64,000 nucleotides of DNA from Cyanophora paradoxa (Eukaryota > Glaucocystophyceae > Cyanophorales > Cyanophoraceae). The stretch spans positions 124,001 through 188,000 of the forward strand of contig QPMI01000658.1 of NCBI GenBank assembly GCA_004431415.1, read 5' to 3'. This document shows positions 12,201-24,066 of the stretch, piece by piece (position 1 is the stretch's first letter; every line of letters begins with the position of its first letter). The notes beneath the pieces were generated by a model that saw only the letters and a list, made by a program, of their open reading frames with translations, did not search any database and was not told the origin of the DNA. The position numbers were made by a program, and so were the translations under genes.

Positions 12201-13136
12201 TTGGCTTTAATTTGTTAGTCCAGCCCCCCAGGCCGCTGAGCTTGACGGGGTCGCGTGCGCAGGCAAGGGCAAAGGAAAGGGCAAGGCAAAGGGGCCGGCG
12301 AAGCCTCCCGAGGAGGCGGGGGCGGCGGGCCCGGTGGCCGAGCCGCCGGCCGGTATCCCCCTGGAGCGCTGGGTAGAGCTATTCTCGGGCCGGGGCGTGA
12401 CGGAGGCCGGCCTTCTCTCCGTCGCGGACCTGGAGTACGTCTTCTCGATCTTCGTACCCGGGCCCCGAGGGCCCAGGGAGGACCCGCTGCTGGCCGTACC
12501 CCCCTCCGCCTCAGCGGCCCCCCCGCCCGACGGCCCCGCCGTGCGTGCGACGCCCCGCCCGCGCGCGTCGAGCCAATTGCAAGCCGTAACCCCCGCGCGC
12601 AGACGATGTCGTACCCCCAGTTCTGCTCGGCGCTGGCGGTGGTGGCGCTGTTTCGGTTCCCGCCGATGCCGCCGGCGTCGCTCCAGGCGGGCCCCGGCCC
12701 CGGGGCCGGCGGGGCGCCCCCCGCGGAGCTGGACCTGGGCCCGCCCCTCTCGCGGCTGCTGGAGCTGCTAAGGCGGCGAGGAATGGAGGCCGACGACGCT
12801 GAGGTCGAGGCGCGCGCCGCGCGCCCTAGCCTAAGCATCCCGCCCCTTCCAATCCTTCTGACTTCCCCTCGCTCGTAGGATAACCAAGCCCGCGCCGCCG
12901 AGGCGGCGGCGGCGGCGGCGGCGGCGGCGGCCGCGGCCGCGGGCGCAGCGGAGGCGGAGAGGGGCCGGGGCCCGCGTCGCCTGCTCTCCATCTCGGCAGC
13001 TGCGGGCTCCCGAAAGTCGGTCGACGCCACAGCGGCGGGGGGCCTCGCCGCGAACCGAGGGGCCCGGCGCCGGCCGGCGCCGCGCGCCGGCCCTCGCAGC
13101 CCTCGGGGGCTCGAGGTCCTCGCGGCCCTCGCCTAG
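9209..13136 (+). CDS. EF-hand-like helical-repeat protein, probably ciliary/flagellar
   Basis: Exons: 9209-9296, 9373-9955, about 10140-10392, 10456-10557, 11051-11936 (may hold one more intron at 11524-11697), 12000-12183, 12263-12540, 12603-12803 and 12879-13136 (stop TAG). Phases agree at every junction. The start is the ATG at 9209 (MQTQTPALELLEALRRTRR). Repeated modules have the form of helical pairs: a LEALEGSGPALRGLFRRYA helix, then PLERWVELF, then LLSVADLEYVFSIF, then MSYPQFCSALAVVALFRFP. A similar LSFAQFVSLLARLAH unit lies earlier. This arrangement is common in EF-hand-derived proteins of algal and protist flagella, but I see no intact DxDxDG calcium loop, so calcium binding is doubtful. 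Long Pro-, Ser- and Asp-rich linkers and a KGKGKG tract separate the modules; a poly-Ala run precedes the C-terminus. Confidence 0.65.
10558..11050 (+). repeat. Long intron built of diverged direct repeats, with three 3' splice-like sites
   Basis: This intron of the EF-hand-like gene is 493 bases where its neighbours are mostly 60-180. It holds three related segments, each with a CCGCCC-rich block ending in CCCCCGCAG, at about 10739, 10859 and 11050, and each preceded by a TTAAG/TTAGA-GAGCTCCAGGCG-like stretch. Only the last site joins the next exon in frame (phase 1, giving VPLRSVFEYY). Confidence 0.55.
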
Positions 13137-13548
13137 GCCCCAGCTCGCCTCTACCCGTCCGCTGTACCGTTTTTTCAGAATGTCTGGCCTCGCGCGCGAT
13201 CGGGCGCGGTCGCTGTGATCACACTAGTACTGCAGATGCGCGCGGGGGCGGCCGCGGGCCGGCCCGGCCCGGGGGCGGGGGCGGGGGCAGACGGCCTCGG
13301 GCCCCGGGAAGAGGCCCGCGGCCGCCGGCCGCCGGCCCCTGCTGGCCTGGCCCCTCAGGCGCCGGCCTGAGCGAAGGCTGATCATGAGCCTCGATCTCGA
13401 ATTTCGAAGGCTCCAAATTTAGAACTTCGGAAGCTCATGCAAGCTCGCAACGGAGCCGGATTCCGGTCCCAATTTCAGGATTCCGGAGCGCTCCGCAGCC
13501 TCCGCTGCGCCCGAGATCGCGCATGCGCAGGCTGCGCAGCGGATCCGG
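13137..13548. other. Intergenic, no gene seen
   Basis: GC-rich spacer between the EF-hand-like gene and the transposon. It contains short palindromes (GCGCATGCGC) and no supported coding pattern. Confidence 0.45.
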
Positions 13549-13550
13549 TA

Positions 13551-15242
13551 CCGTAATGCAGAATATTAAGGTCTGCACTTTATTATGTCGTCCCGAAATT
13601 ATGTCGCCTAAAACTCGGCAAAACGACATAATTTGGGGACGTCATAATACGTGCACGCTAAGTCGCCCCGGGCGGAGTTGAACCCTTGCGCCCTCCAGCC
13701 TCGGCGCGGGAACAGCGAGCGCTAGCGACGATGAAGCAGAAGGCCGAAGGCAAAGGCTTGTTCGGTAAGGACAAGGTGCCGAAGTTGCAGCAATCGATCA
13801 CCAAGCTGTTCAACGTGCTGCCGAAGGTCGAGAAGCCCTTGCCGCGGGGCGCGCTCGACGCCAGCAAAGCCAGCACGCCTGAGCAGGCTGCCTTCCGCAA
13901 GCGCGTTGCTAGCGAGCTTGAGAAGCGCGAAGCGAAGCGTCGGGCCGCCGCCGCGTCGCGGCTGCCGAAAACGCGCTGTTCATCCTCGCGCGAGTACAAG
14001 TCGTTCGCTGCTGCTCTTGCGCTCAGTTTTGTGGCCAGCGACGCACTGGAGCATTTAGAACGCGTGCAGTCTATCCTTTCAGATCACAAGCGAGCGCTCG
14101 CGGAGGGCCAGCAGCAGACGCCGCCCGTGGCGCCCACTATGGCCGAGAAAGACGCCGCTTTCCTCAGGTTCCTGGCTGAGCGCTCCGGGCTCGCGGTTCC
14201 CGCGTACGCATCTCTGCCTAAGCAGCTTCCCGACGAGCGGTCCCTGCAGCGCTGGGCGAAGCAGCTAAAGGAACAGCTAATACCTTCGCGCCTCACTCGA
14301 TGTCGCAGTCGAGAAGGTGCTGGTCCCGTGGCGCGACGAGGTTCGGGCGCGCGCCGAGAACCCGGACCTGCGGCCAGTTATCGTGCTCGACAACCACGTC
14401 TCGCACACGAAGAACACGAAGTACATGGAGGAAAGAGGCTTCACGCTCCTCTGGCTGCCCCCCCGCTGCAGCTGTGCGCCTCCGGATCACACCCGCGCAC
14501 GCGCGCGCAGCTAAGCGGTTCCTGCGCAGCGGCGCTTCAGCCCCTCGACCAAGCATTCAACAAGGCGGTCAAGGAGATGATGCGGAGGGAGCTGGCGCTG
14601 TACCTGGTCGAGCTGCGCCGGCGCCGCAAGGTCGCCGATGAGCGGGTCGCGGACGGCACCCGGGTCGCGGACGCGGCGGCGGAGTCTGCAGCTATCAGGA
14701 ACAAGTTCGGAACCTTGCCGCAGGCCCGCGAGCGCTCGGTGGCATGGCTGGCCAAGATCTGGAACAAGATCAGCGACGAGCTCGGGCCGATGGTGCAGGG
14801 CTGCTGGCGCAAGACCGGCTTCTACAACGCTGCGTGGCCTGGGCGGGCGGGCGGCGAGGCGCCGGCCGCGGAAGCGACTTCCGCGGAAGCGACTGCCGAC
14901 GAGCCCGACATCGAGAACGAGTCCGATGTAAGCGACACCGGCCTCAGCGACGCGGAGGAGCTGTCGAGCTCCAGCGACAGCGAGGACGAGGACGAGGAGA
15001 CCTTCGGCAACGAGGACGCCTAGCTAGCTAGCTAAGTCCGACCCTGGCCTCTGAAAGACTAGAACCCAGGACTCTCAGCAGTTGTTGGTCAAGATTTCTG
15101 ACACCCCCCCCCCCAATTTTACCGCCCCATACAAGGCTGAAAATTTCATGCCGACATAATTTGGGGACGTCATAATTCGCATAGAGAAGGCTCGGGTTTT
15201 AAAACGACATAAATTTGCATGACATAATATTGTGTATTACGG
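13551..15242 (+). mobile_element. Pogo/Tigger-like DNA transposon, flanked by TA
   Basis: The left end at 13551 begins CCGTAATGCAGAATATTA. The right end, read inward from 15242, begins CCGTAATACACAATATTA. Both are flanked by TA (13549-13550 and 15243-15244), the target duplication of Tc1/mariner-pogo elements. Inside the ends are subterminal copies of a CGACATAATTTGGGGACGTC motif at 13624 and 15152 in direct orientation, with an inverted partner at about 13582 that forms a hairpin with the first. The element is 1692 bp and carries a DDE transposase remnant. Confidence 0.8.
13731..15023 (+). pseudogene. DDE_1 (pogo/Tigger-type) transposase, damaged
   Basis: The N-terminal frame runs from the ATG at 13731 (an in-frame ATG at 13686 is possible) to about 14290. 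The catalytic part continues in a different frame from about 14293: VIVLDNHVSH carries the second catalytic Asp, and a LLWLPPRCS motif follows. A spliced join across an intron of about 14472-14529 restores LQPLDQAFNKAV, which carries the third catalytic Asp. The C-terminus is an acidic Ser/Asp/Glu tail ending at 15023. The segment that should hold the first Asp (the NxDE motif) is missing between about 14290 and 14295, and no clean splice joins the two frames. I read this as an internal deletion leaving a non-functional enzyme. The remaining order matches the DDE_1 superfamily used by pogo, Tigger and CENP-B-derived proteins. Confidence 0.75.
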
Positions 15243-15244
15243 TA

Positions 15245-15995
15245 CGTGCACCGACCGTGCACGGTGGACCGTCAACATCGCGGACTCGCGGTCCCGGCCG
15301 GCGTCACCGACTCACCGTCCCGGCCGTCCCGGCGGTCCCGCCGTGACGGCGCCGTCCCGGGGCCCGGCCGCCCGGGTACGTCTCCTCCGAGGCTCGCGAA
15401 TGATCCGAATCGGAAAAAAAGAGCTTGACTGCGGTACTCGGTAGCTCGCGCAACGGAGCTATCGGATTCGGAGGTTTCTTCGGAGCTCTCGAGCGGGGGG
15501 GGCGAGTCCGGGGGGACGCGGATCTGCGTCACGGCGATCCCGGCGACCGCCGGACGCAGGAAGCAATCTGCAGTGTAACACTGTAACTGCCGCTGGCTTC
15601 GGAGCGGGACACGTAAACCGCGGTGCGTGCTCCGGAAATTCGGCTCGAATTCTCTAGCGCGAGCGCTCTCTACCTAGCGAGCGCTTTAGTCTTGTTTGTC
15701 AGTTGCAGCAACCGACCGCGGGCCGGGAATCGCGACCTGAAGCGTGCGCCAGCCGCCGGCGCCCCGCCCGGCCGCCCGGCCGGCAGGCTCGCTAAACGTG
15801 CCAAAAGCCTAAGTGTCGCGCGTACGCATACATTCGAATTCGTGCTCGGCAGTGCGTGGGCCGGGCCGGGACGTTTTAGACTGATAGCTGGCCCCGAGCC
15901 GGGGCCTGCAATTCTCCGCCCTAGCCTGCCGGCCGCGGCCGCCGCTGACCCGCCCGCATCCGCGTACGTACGCAGGGTCGCTCACTTCGAAGGAA
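15245..15995. other. Intergenic, likely REJ-gene promoter; no gene seen
   Basis: About 750 bases with runs of CGGTCCCGGCCG-type sequence near 15290-15370. I see no coding pattern or motif that I can name. Confidence 0.4.
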
Positions 15996-17188
15996 ATGGG
16001 GCGTCGCGTCAGCGGGGGGCTCGCCCTGGGCGCCCTCCTCCTCCTCCTCTCGGCCTGTCTGGCCCTGGCCCAAGTCCCTGCGGACGCGCCCGCCGAAGCC
16101 CCGCGCCCGATCCTCGACGCGGAACTCGTGCGTCGACGCCCTCCCCGGCCCGGCCCGCCGGCCGGCCCGCTCAACTTTCGGAATGGGCCGCCGGGCTGCG
16201 ACGCTTGACCCGATTGAGCGGACGTTTGCGCTGACGTCGCCGAGAGCTGGCTTTTACATCATAGAGTTTCATTTTGAGCCCCAAGGAAGAATTTAGAGCG
16301 TCGAGATTCCCGCGTCACCCGGTCTTTTTGGATTTCTAAACGCGGGCCGGCCGGGCGCAGCCGAAATGCAAGGATCTGGCGCCCAGCGCGGAGAAGGCGT
16401 GCTACCCCAGTGCGCAGAGCAGACGCCGCCCCTCCCTCTCTCATTCTTCAGACTTGTCATTCTTCTGCAGCCGCTTACGACCTCTTCGCGACCGGCGCGC
16501 GGGTCTTCGGCATCGACGACGCGTGCACGAACAAGCAGCCGGCCAACAACTACACCACCGCCGGCGGCCAGGGCATCGACAGGCCGCAGGCCGGCCTCAA
16601 GATGCGCCGCGTCAACCGCGTCGTGATCAAGGGCCGCTCGAACGCCGGGCCGTGCGCCCGCCCCACCCCCCGGCCCCGCCCCGGGCCCCCCGGCCCTGCC
16701 CGCCCTTCCGATCCCGAGCTGATCCGAGCTCTCCGGCCGCCGCAGGAACTTCTGGACCTACAACGCGAGTGCGTGACGTCCGTCGCGATCGCCGCCTCCG
16801 GCTCCGACTCCGACGTCGACGCGCAATCGATTGCGCCGGCCACGGCCAACACAATGCTGATCCTGTACCCCGCCCGCCCGCAGACATGCGCGCCGTCCTC
16901 CATCCCATCGCCCTCAAGGACGGCGACGCCGACGCGACAGGGGACGCCCTCGCGGCCAAGTACAAGTGCCGCATGCCCCCGTGAGCCCCTCCCCGCCCCC
17001 GCCCCCGCTCCCGCTCCCGCCCCGTCCCCGGCCCGGCGGTCCCTCGTCTACTTCCCCCCCATGAGCCCCGTACGGCTCGGCCCGGCCGTCCCTTGTCTAC
17101 TTTGCCCCGTCCCCGAGCCCCGTACGGCTCGGCCCGGCCGCCCCGGCCGTGAGCCCCTCCCGCCCCCGCTCCCGCTCCCGCCCCCCCC

Positions 17189-17237
<49 letters not shown>

Positions 17238-17552
17238 CGGCCCCGGCCCCGGCCCCGCTCCCGCCCCGTCCTTCTACTTTGCCGTCCCTCCCCGCCCCGC
17301 CCCGGCCCCGCTCCCGCCCACGCCCGCCCCCCCCACCCACCCCTCCACCCCCCCCCCCCCACACACACACACACCCTCCCGCCCCTACTTTGCCCGCCCC
17401 CGCTTCCGCCCCGCCCCCGCCCCGTCCCCAGCCGTCCCTCGTTTACTTTGCTTTCTCCGACTCGGACTGACCGGCGTCGGCTTTTGGGAACGCAGGGCTC
17501 CCGGCTCGGCCCCCGCCGGGCAGCCGCAGCCGACCCCGGCGCCGGCCCCCGC

Positions 17553-17584
<32 letters not shown>

Positions 17585-20500
17585 TGCGCATGCTCTATTG
17601 CAATAATTAATGTTCAGTGCTTGTAGTTCTGCCGAGACCTTTCATATATGATCATGAGCGCTTACAGTTCTGCCTCCGCAGCCTCCGCAGCAGAAGCGCG
17701 GCCTCCTGCAGACCCCCGCGCCCCAGCAGCAGGCGGCCGGCGCGAGCCCCCCGCCTCCGGTCAACCAGGAGCTCCCGATGTGCTTCGGCATCCTCCGGTG
17801 AGCTGAGCTCGCCGCCGAACTCTTTTAACCAAGACTCTTTTGAAGTCTTTTAACGTTATTATTCACGCATAACGAACTCGAGCTCTTTTAGCCAACACTT
17901 GAGGCCGCAATTTTGAGACAGAACTATATTAATATAATGTATACATACTCATCAACCCACCGAACTCATTATTAACCTAGACTTGATCATGAAGCCGAGC
18001 TCTCCTTTGTGAACGTTGACCCTGGAGCGCAGCGCCTTCCCCAACTGCTCGTACGACGGGACGATCGTCCTCGAGTACTTCTCCCACTTCGCCGGTGCGA
18101 GTTAGATTCTTTATAATGCTTTTATATGCTTTTCATAATGTTTCTATATGCTTTTTAGACTCTCCTGATACATATATGCTTTTCTGATTCCGAGCCCGGT
18201 TTCCCTTCGACGCGCAGGCTCGTTCCGCCTGGACCTCAACCTGACGGTGCCGCATCCGGACGGGAACCCACGCAACATGCCCGCCGACAAGGTGCGCCTT
18301 CTTCTTAAGTTCGAGCCTCCGAACTTGTGTCGACGTCGGGCTCATATCGCCCCCGCCTCAATGCGCAGTCCCCTTTCACGGTCAACGTCAAGCCCGGTCC
18401 GCACTCGCGATCTCCACGCTCTGCTTTAGTATCTCTCGGAGTCTGACGGCGGGGTCGTACGCACGCGTGCAGGCCCCACCGACGCCCGTGCGGGTTTCAC
18501 GGCCCGCGGCATCGACGTCCAGTTCACCGGGTGAGCGCTCCTCTTCATATTTAGATGCATCATGGCATGATCAGCGCCGCCCGAATGTGAACGCTGACCG
18601 CCCTAAATCTCGTGCTTAATCATGATCATATAAGCAGAAGCTCTTGAGCTCTTTATAGCAGAAGCTTAGCGATGCTCAACACTAACTCGCTTCTTCCTGC
18701 AGCATGACGAACATGCCCAAGGCGAATGCGGCCGGCGAGGTAGCCTGCAGCGAGTACTTTGTCGCGGAGACGATAGCGGCCCTCGGGGGAAGCACCGCGC
18801 CACCGGCCTGCAAGTGGCGCACCCCGGATGTCCTCCAGGCACGCCAGCCTTTTCTCTCAAGCTTACGCTTATATATGCTCGAGCTTGGCAAGCCAAGTTA
18901 AAATCTAAGCGAAACTAAAATCTCAATCAATAAGCGAAGCTAAAAGCTAAATTAGCTATAGCATCTTTTATATTTAATTTAACGATGCGCCTATGGCGGC
19001 CGCGGCGCAGATCGACGTGCAGGTCTCGTCCGCCGTCACGATCCAGCAGCAGAAGCCGCCCCAGCTGAGCTTTGTCGCCTCCAACGGCATCTCTGCGACG
19101 GGCTACGCGTCGAACCCGCTCGGCGCCTACGTCGTCCCCGTCATGTCGTTCCAGGAGGCGCAGGCCATCATGCAGGGCGAGCAGAAGCAGCAGGGCGCGC
19201 CGCCGGCGGGCCCCCAGCGCGACGAGAAGACCCTCGTGGGCGCCATCCTCGCCCTGAACCTCAAGCCCCGCTACACCGCCTGCGAGCCGGTCGAGGCCAG
19301 CATCGCCGGCCAGAACAACGGCGGGTCCGCATGCGCACACTCGAATTGCAAATTGATACATGTCCTCTGCTCGCCTCTGTGCTCATCTCTTCGATTCGGG
19401 TCGATCGCTCGCAGGACGATCAAGTGGACTCTCACGAGCAGCAACGCGGAGCTGACGGAGGACGCCAAGAAGGAGCTCGAGAAGGGGGCGGACGGCAAGC
19501 GCCCCAACATGCGCTTCAAGGACCTCAAGTCCGGCACCTACGTCATGTCGGTCAGTTAATTAACGTTAACTGAATTTCGAAGTTGTAAAGTAGCCTTACA
19601 TACTAGAAATTTGGATCCTACCTACAACTAACTAGTGATGCCTCGCTGAACAGGTGACGGTGACGACGCGCACGGCGGGCGTCCTCTCCGCGAACCGCAC
19701 CTTCGAGAAGCTCAGCGGCAACGTCCTCACCGCCTCCGCCTTCGTGCCCTTCACCGAGAAGACCGTCGCCCTCGACGGGACGCGCGTCGTCCTGGACGGG
19801 CGCCCGCAGTACCCCAAGAAGTGCCCGGGCGTGGGGGGCTTCTCCGAGCAGAACCTCACCGAGTCGTACAAGGTCACGTGGCGGCGCGACGCCTCCTCGG
19901 CGGCCTTCGCCGCGAACTCGCCCTGCAAGGAGGACACATGGGAGCGGAACAAGTGGGACGTGACGGACTGCCTCGCGCCGGGCGCCACCTACGTCTTCGT
20001 GTTTAAGGTGGAGGTCAAGGGCTCGGCCGAGGTCGATGAGAAGCGCGTGACGCTGACCGTCATCGCGGGCAAGCCGAGTGCGGTCATCGCCGGGGGCTCG
20101 TCCCGCACGGTCGGCGTCGCCAGCGACGTCGCGGTCGAGATGCGCGCGCCCGACGAGTCGGCCACGTACGCGTGGGCCTGCAAGGGCGCCGACGGCACGA
20201 CCGCCTGCCCCGAGAAGCTGCTGACGGCGCTCGCCGGCGCCAAGGCCAAGGTCTCGATCCCCAAGAACACGCTCACCGAGGCCAACGCCGGCTCCTGGGT
20301 CCTGACCGTCACGGTCACGAAGAACGGCCAGTCGGCGAGCAGCGCCCAGACCCTCGTCTACGTCGCCGGCGAGGTCCCGAACCTGGAGATCAAGGCCAAC
20401 CTGCCCCTCTACGCCCGCCCGGCCGCGGCCTTCGGCCTGAACTTCGGCGTTGGCGGCGTCAAGAAGGAGGACGCCTACACCTTCGCGTGGACGGTCTTCG

Positions 20501-23500
20501 TCACGGAGACCAGCGCCGTCCTCTCCGTCGACGGCATGAAGGACGACGACTACACGAAGCCCGGCCTCCGCTTCCCCCCGAACGCGTGCGGGCCGTGTCT
20601 TCAATTTCCGAATTTCCGCAGCCAAGGCCGACGCGACGTCGTCGGCAGGTTCCGGACGCAGGCGGAGAACGGGCAGGCGATCACCGTCCAGGTGGTGGTC
20701 AACGGCAAGTGGACCCTCCAGCAGGCCGCCTCCTTCGTCAAGCCCCCGACCTGCTCGTGCGCGCTGCCCCGGCCTTCTTCTTTGTTTTCTCGCATATATA
20801 TTTTCGATGCCGGCGCCCGTGCACGTGTGCCCGATTCTAATTCGCGGCTTCTTCAGTTTCTTATATGTTTCTTCAGCTTCTTATATGTGTTCTTATATGT
20901 TTCTTATATGCGCGCCGCAGGTCGTCGCCGTGCTGCACGTACTCGGGCGAGGACAAGCTGTACGCTTCCGTCTCCCAGATCACCGTCGCGTGCTCTGGTG
21001 CGTGAAATTAAACCTCCCGGTCCGCCCTTTAGATCTAGATCAGGCTTCGCCTCGCGTCCGACGGTCTGTCTGCATGCCGCGCGCGGCGTTTGACGCGGCG
21101 CGGCCTCGCGCGCGTGTGCGCAGGCTGGAGCAGCGACAACGAGCTGGGCTACGAGGCGCGCCTGCTGAAGCCGTCCATCACGGACGCGGAGCTCTCGAAC
21201 GCGCTGGTCGTCCTGAACCGCGACTCGTCCCGCCCGCTCGCGCCCCCACTCCCCAACCCGAGCATCACCTTCCGCCTCCCGCCTACGGGATCGACGACCG
21301 CCGCCACGTACCGCGTCCTCGTCGGCGTGGTCGACCTCTTCGGCTCGCGCTCGTACGAGATCGTCTCCATCGCCAACGTCGAGCAGCCGTCCGTCGCCGA
21401 GAAGGCGAGCGAGCCCGTTTTCTACTTCAGGATATATATCTTGCTTTAACTTCTGTAGAAGTCATATTACCCGAAACCTTTTAGCGACTTCCCGCCCCGT
21501 TCTTTCATTCTGGAGTCGGCCGTCGTCTAACGGGGGCTCGCGGTCGGGCGCAGAATGCGTTCTTCGATGAGACCCGCGGCGCCCTCAACGCGTTCGTCAA
21601 GAACCCGACCGGTCCGAAAATCGCCGATTTCCCGAAATCCATCGAAATCGCGCCGGGCCGCGTGCTGACTCTCGCTCGCTCGCGCAGGCGACGTCGACAC
21701 GTGCGCTCGCGATTGATTTTATAATATTTCCGTAATATAGCCGCTAGCTACATAGCGAACGATTAATATATAATATATATAATAGACGAATATAGCCGTA
21801 ATATAATATATAATAGACGCGAACGAATATAGCCGTAATATAATATATAATCGCTGCGTCCTGCGCCGCGTGCTGATCACCGGGCTTTGGGGCGGCAGCG
21901 TCTGGTCCCAGATCTCGCAGCTGAGCGCGGCGACCACGACGGCGAACGCGACCTCGAAGCGCATGCGGCGCATTCTCTCGCTGTCGAGCAGCGGCCGCCG
22001 CCTCCTGCAGTCGACGGCGCAGTCGAACGCGCAGACGATGCTGGCGGCTGCCAAGGCGGCGCTCGACGCCAGCACCGCCACCTCCACCACCCTTCTTTCC
22101 GCCTCGGACAGGTGCCGGGACTTCTCGAAAGCATCTTCCGAAAGCACCTCTCACGCGGCTGACGTGGCTGCAATTTCACTTTGATTGCGACAGCTTCCTC
22201 ACCGCCACGCAGTCGGTGGCGGTCAGGTTCGCCGCCTCTGCGGCCCCAGTCGCTCGCTAGCGCTGGCGCCGCCATGACGCGCGGGGCGGGGCGGCAGCGG
22301 CGTCAACGTGAACCTTCTCGATGTCTCGCCCGCCACGACTCTGCTCGACGCCATCGTCACCGGCGTCACCGTGCGCCCCATCTGCTATATATATATATAG
22401 CTACCCGCACCCCACGCCACTTCACCCGCGGCCGACGCTGCAACTGATCATGATCATGGCGCCCGAAATTGACGGACGGAAATTGACGGAAATTGACGCC
22501 CCCGCGCGCGCGCAGAAATTGGCGGACGCGTCGGAGCAGGCGACGGTCTGCAGCTCGTCGCTGCCGAACCAGCTCGTCATCGGCGCCGGCTTCGTCCTCG
22601 GCGGTGCGTGCTACGTATAAGATAGATAAAATCTACCAAATCTATAGCTAGATCTTCTAGAAGATACAGAGATGTTGTTTGAAATCGGTGCGCGCGCACC
22701 AAATCTAGATTTCCCTCGAAATTCCCCCTAGATCTAGATAGATCATCCTCGGCGGTGCGCGCCCGCATCAAATCGAATCTAGATCTTCTAGAAGATACAG
22801 AGATGTTGTTTGAAATCTAGATCTTCTGTTCTAAAGATCGAATCTAGATCTTCTGTTCTTCTGCTTAATCGAATCTATATCTTCTAATCGAATCTAGATC
22901 TTCTGTTCTACAGATTTCGTTCGAAATTCTGAGTTCTGAGTTCTCGGCAGGCACGACGAGCTACGCAAGCCTGAGCCCCCAGACGGCGGTGTACGCCAAG
23001 CTGACGGCGCTCGCCAACTGGCTCAGCAGCACCTGCCTGACCGCGGACGCGGCGGCGAGCGCCTACCCCGCGACCGAGTCGAACCTGCTGAGCAGCGTCC
23101 GCTCGCTCCTGTACATGGAGGTCCGCAAAGTCTAATTACTGTTTCTACCAAGTTTACGACGATAACCTATGTGTATTTTTATCCTTTATTCTAATCGATA
23201 ATATGCATGATAGGTCCGCCGCGTCACGACCGCCGCCACGGGCCTCGGCACCGCCACGGACTACACGCTGCCGCCCGCGGCCATCACCTTCACGCCCGCC
23301 GTGCGTCCTTCGATCCGAATTTCACGAATTTGAATTTCGTGCCGTCCTCTGACGGGCGGTTTCACGTCGACAGAGCTCGTGCCCGCGCGTGGTTGTCAAG
23401 CTCCCCGCGGCACTCGCCTCGGCCACCACCGAGACGAGTGCGTTGCCCCGCCCGGCCGCGGCCCGGCCCGCTTTTGATTTCCATACGATTTCGCCGCAGC

Positions 23501-24066
23501 CGTTACTGTTGTTCACCTGCACACTTGCAACGCGCGCTTCTACGGGAAGGCCACCGGCAGCGCCTTCGTCAGCGGCGCCTGGTCGTTATCGCCCGTCGTC
23601 GGCGTCTCGCTCCGCAAGACGGACGGCACCGAGATCGCCGTCAACTCTGTCAGCACCAACGTCACGCTGGCGATGGCGCCCGCCGCCGCCGCCGTCACCG
23701 GCATGCACTCCTCCCGCGACGGCGCCGCGGTCCGCTCCTTTCATCTGACCCAAAGAGCCTTTATATGTAAATGCATTTAGTAAAAAAATCTAAACGTGCA
23801 TGTTCGGGCAGGTTTTCGCCGTCGACGGCCTCTCGGGCGCGGCGTCGGACGCCAGCGCGACGGGCACGGCGGGCCACCTGACGGACTTCGCGTTCACGTC
23901 GGCGACCAGCACGCAGAGCTCCTCGCAGCAGGCGGGCACGACCACCGGTACCGGCACGACGACGAACACGACGACGACGCCCAAGAACGCGGCCGGCGCC
24001 CTCGGGGCCGGGTTCCTCCCGACGTTCTTCGCCGCCGCCCTCGCCCTCGCCATGCTGGCGCTGTAG
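15996..24066 (+). CDS. REJ-domain cell-surface protein with signal peptide and GPI-like C-terminus
   Basis: Exons: 15996-16127, 16361-16409, 16471-16651, 16746-16768, 16884-16980, 17496-17583, 17682-17797, 18033-18094, 18218-18291, 18369-18396, 18473-18530, 18703-18838, 19011-19324, 19415-19550, 19654-20585, 20622-20756, 20921-20997, 21124-21416, 21554-21611, 21688-21700, 21899-22111, 22194-22226, 22298-22370, 22516-22603, 22951-23120, 23214-23300, 23374-23437, 23500-23729 and 23812-24066. Phases match throughout, except that the 18838 donor is GC. The start ATG opens a classic signal peptide (LALGALLLLLSACLALA). Poly-Gln and Cys-containing exons follow. The largest exon holds the receptor-for-egg-jelly pattern seen in polycystin ectodomains: TYAWACKG, then IPKNTL, then GSWVLTVTVTKNGQSAS. 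The C-terminus is Thr-rich, then AAGALGAGFLPTFF and a hydrophobic end with no basic tail, as in GPI signals. The polycystin channel part is absent. The likely role is adhesion or recognition at the cell surface. Confidence 0.8.
17181..17234. repeat. Poly-C / (CA)n microsatellite in a REJ-gene intron
   Basis: A run of about 25 C is followed by about 14 CA dinucleotides, inside the intron 16981-17495. A smaller poly-C/(AC)n copy lies at about 17348-17374 in the same intron. Confidence 0.9.

Noticed and set aside
12215-13030. 271-residue minus-strand frame
   Set aside because: Opposite the last exons of the EF-hand-like gene; the poly-Ala stretch is open in several frames.
19618-20625. 335-residue minus-strand frame
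   Set aside because: Antisense of the largest REJ exon; no recognisable protein features.
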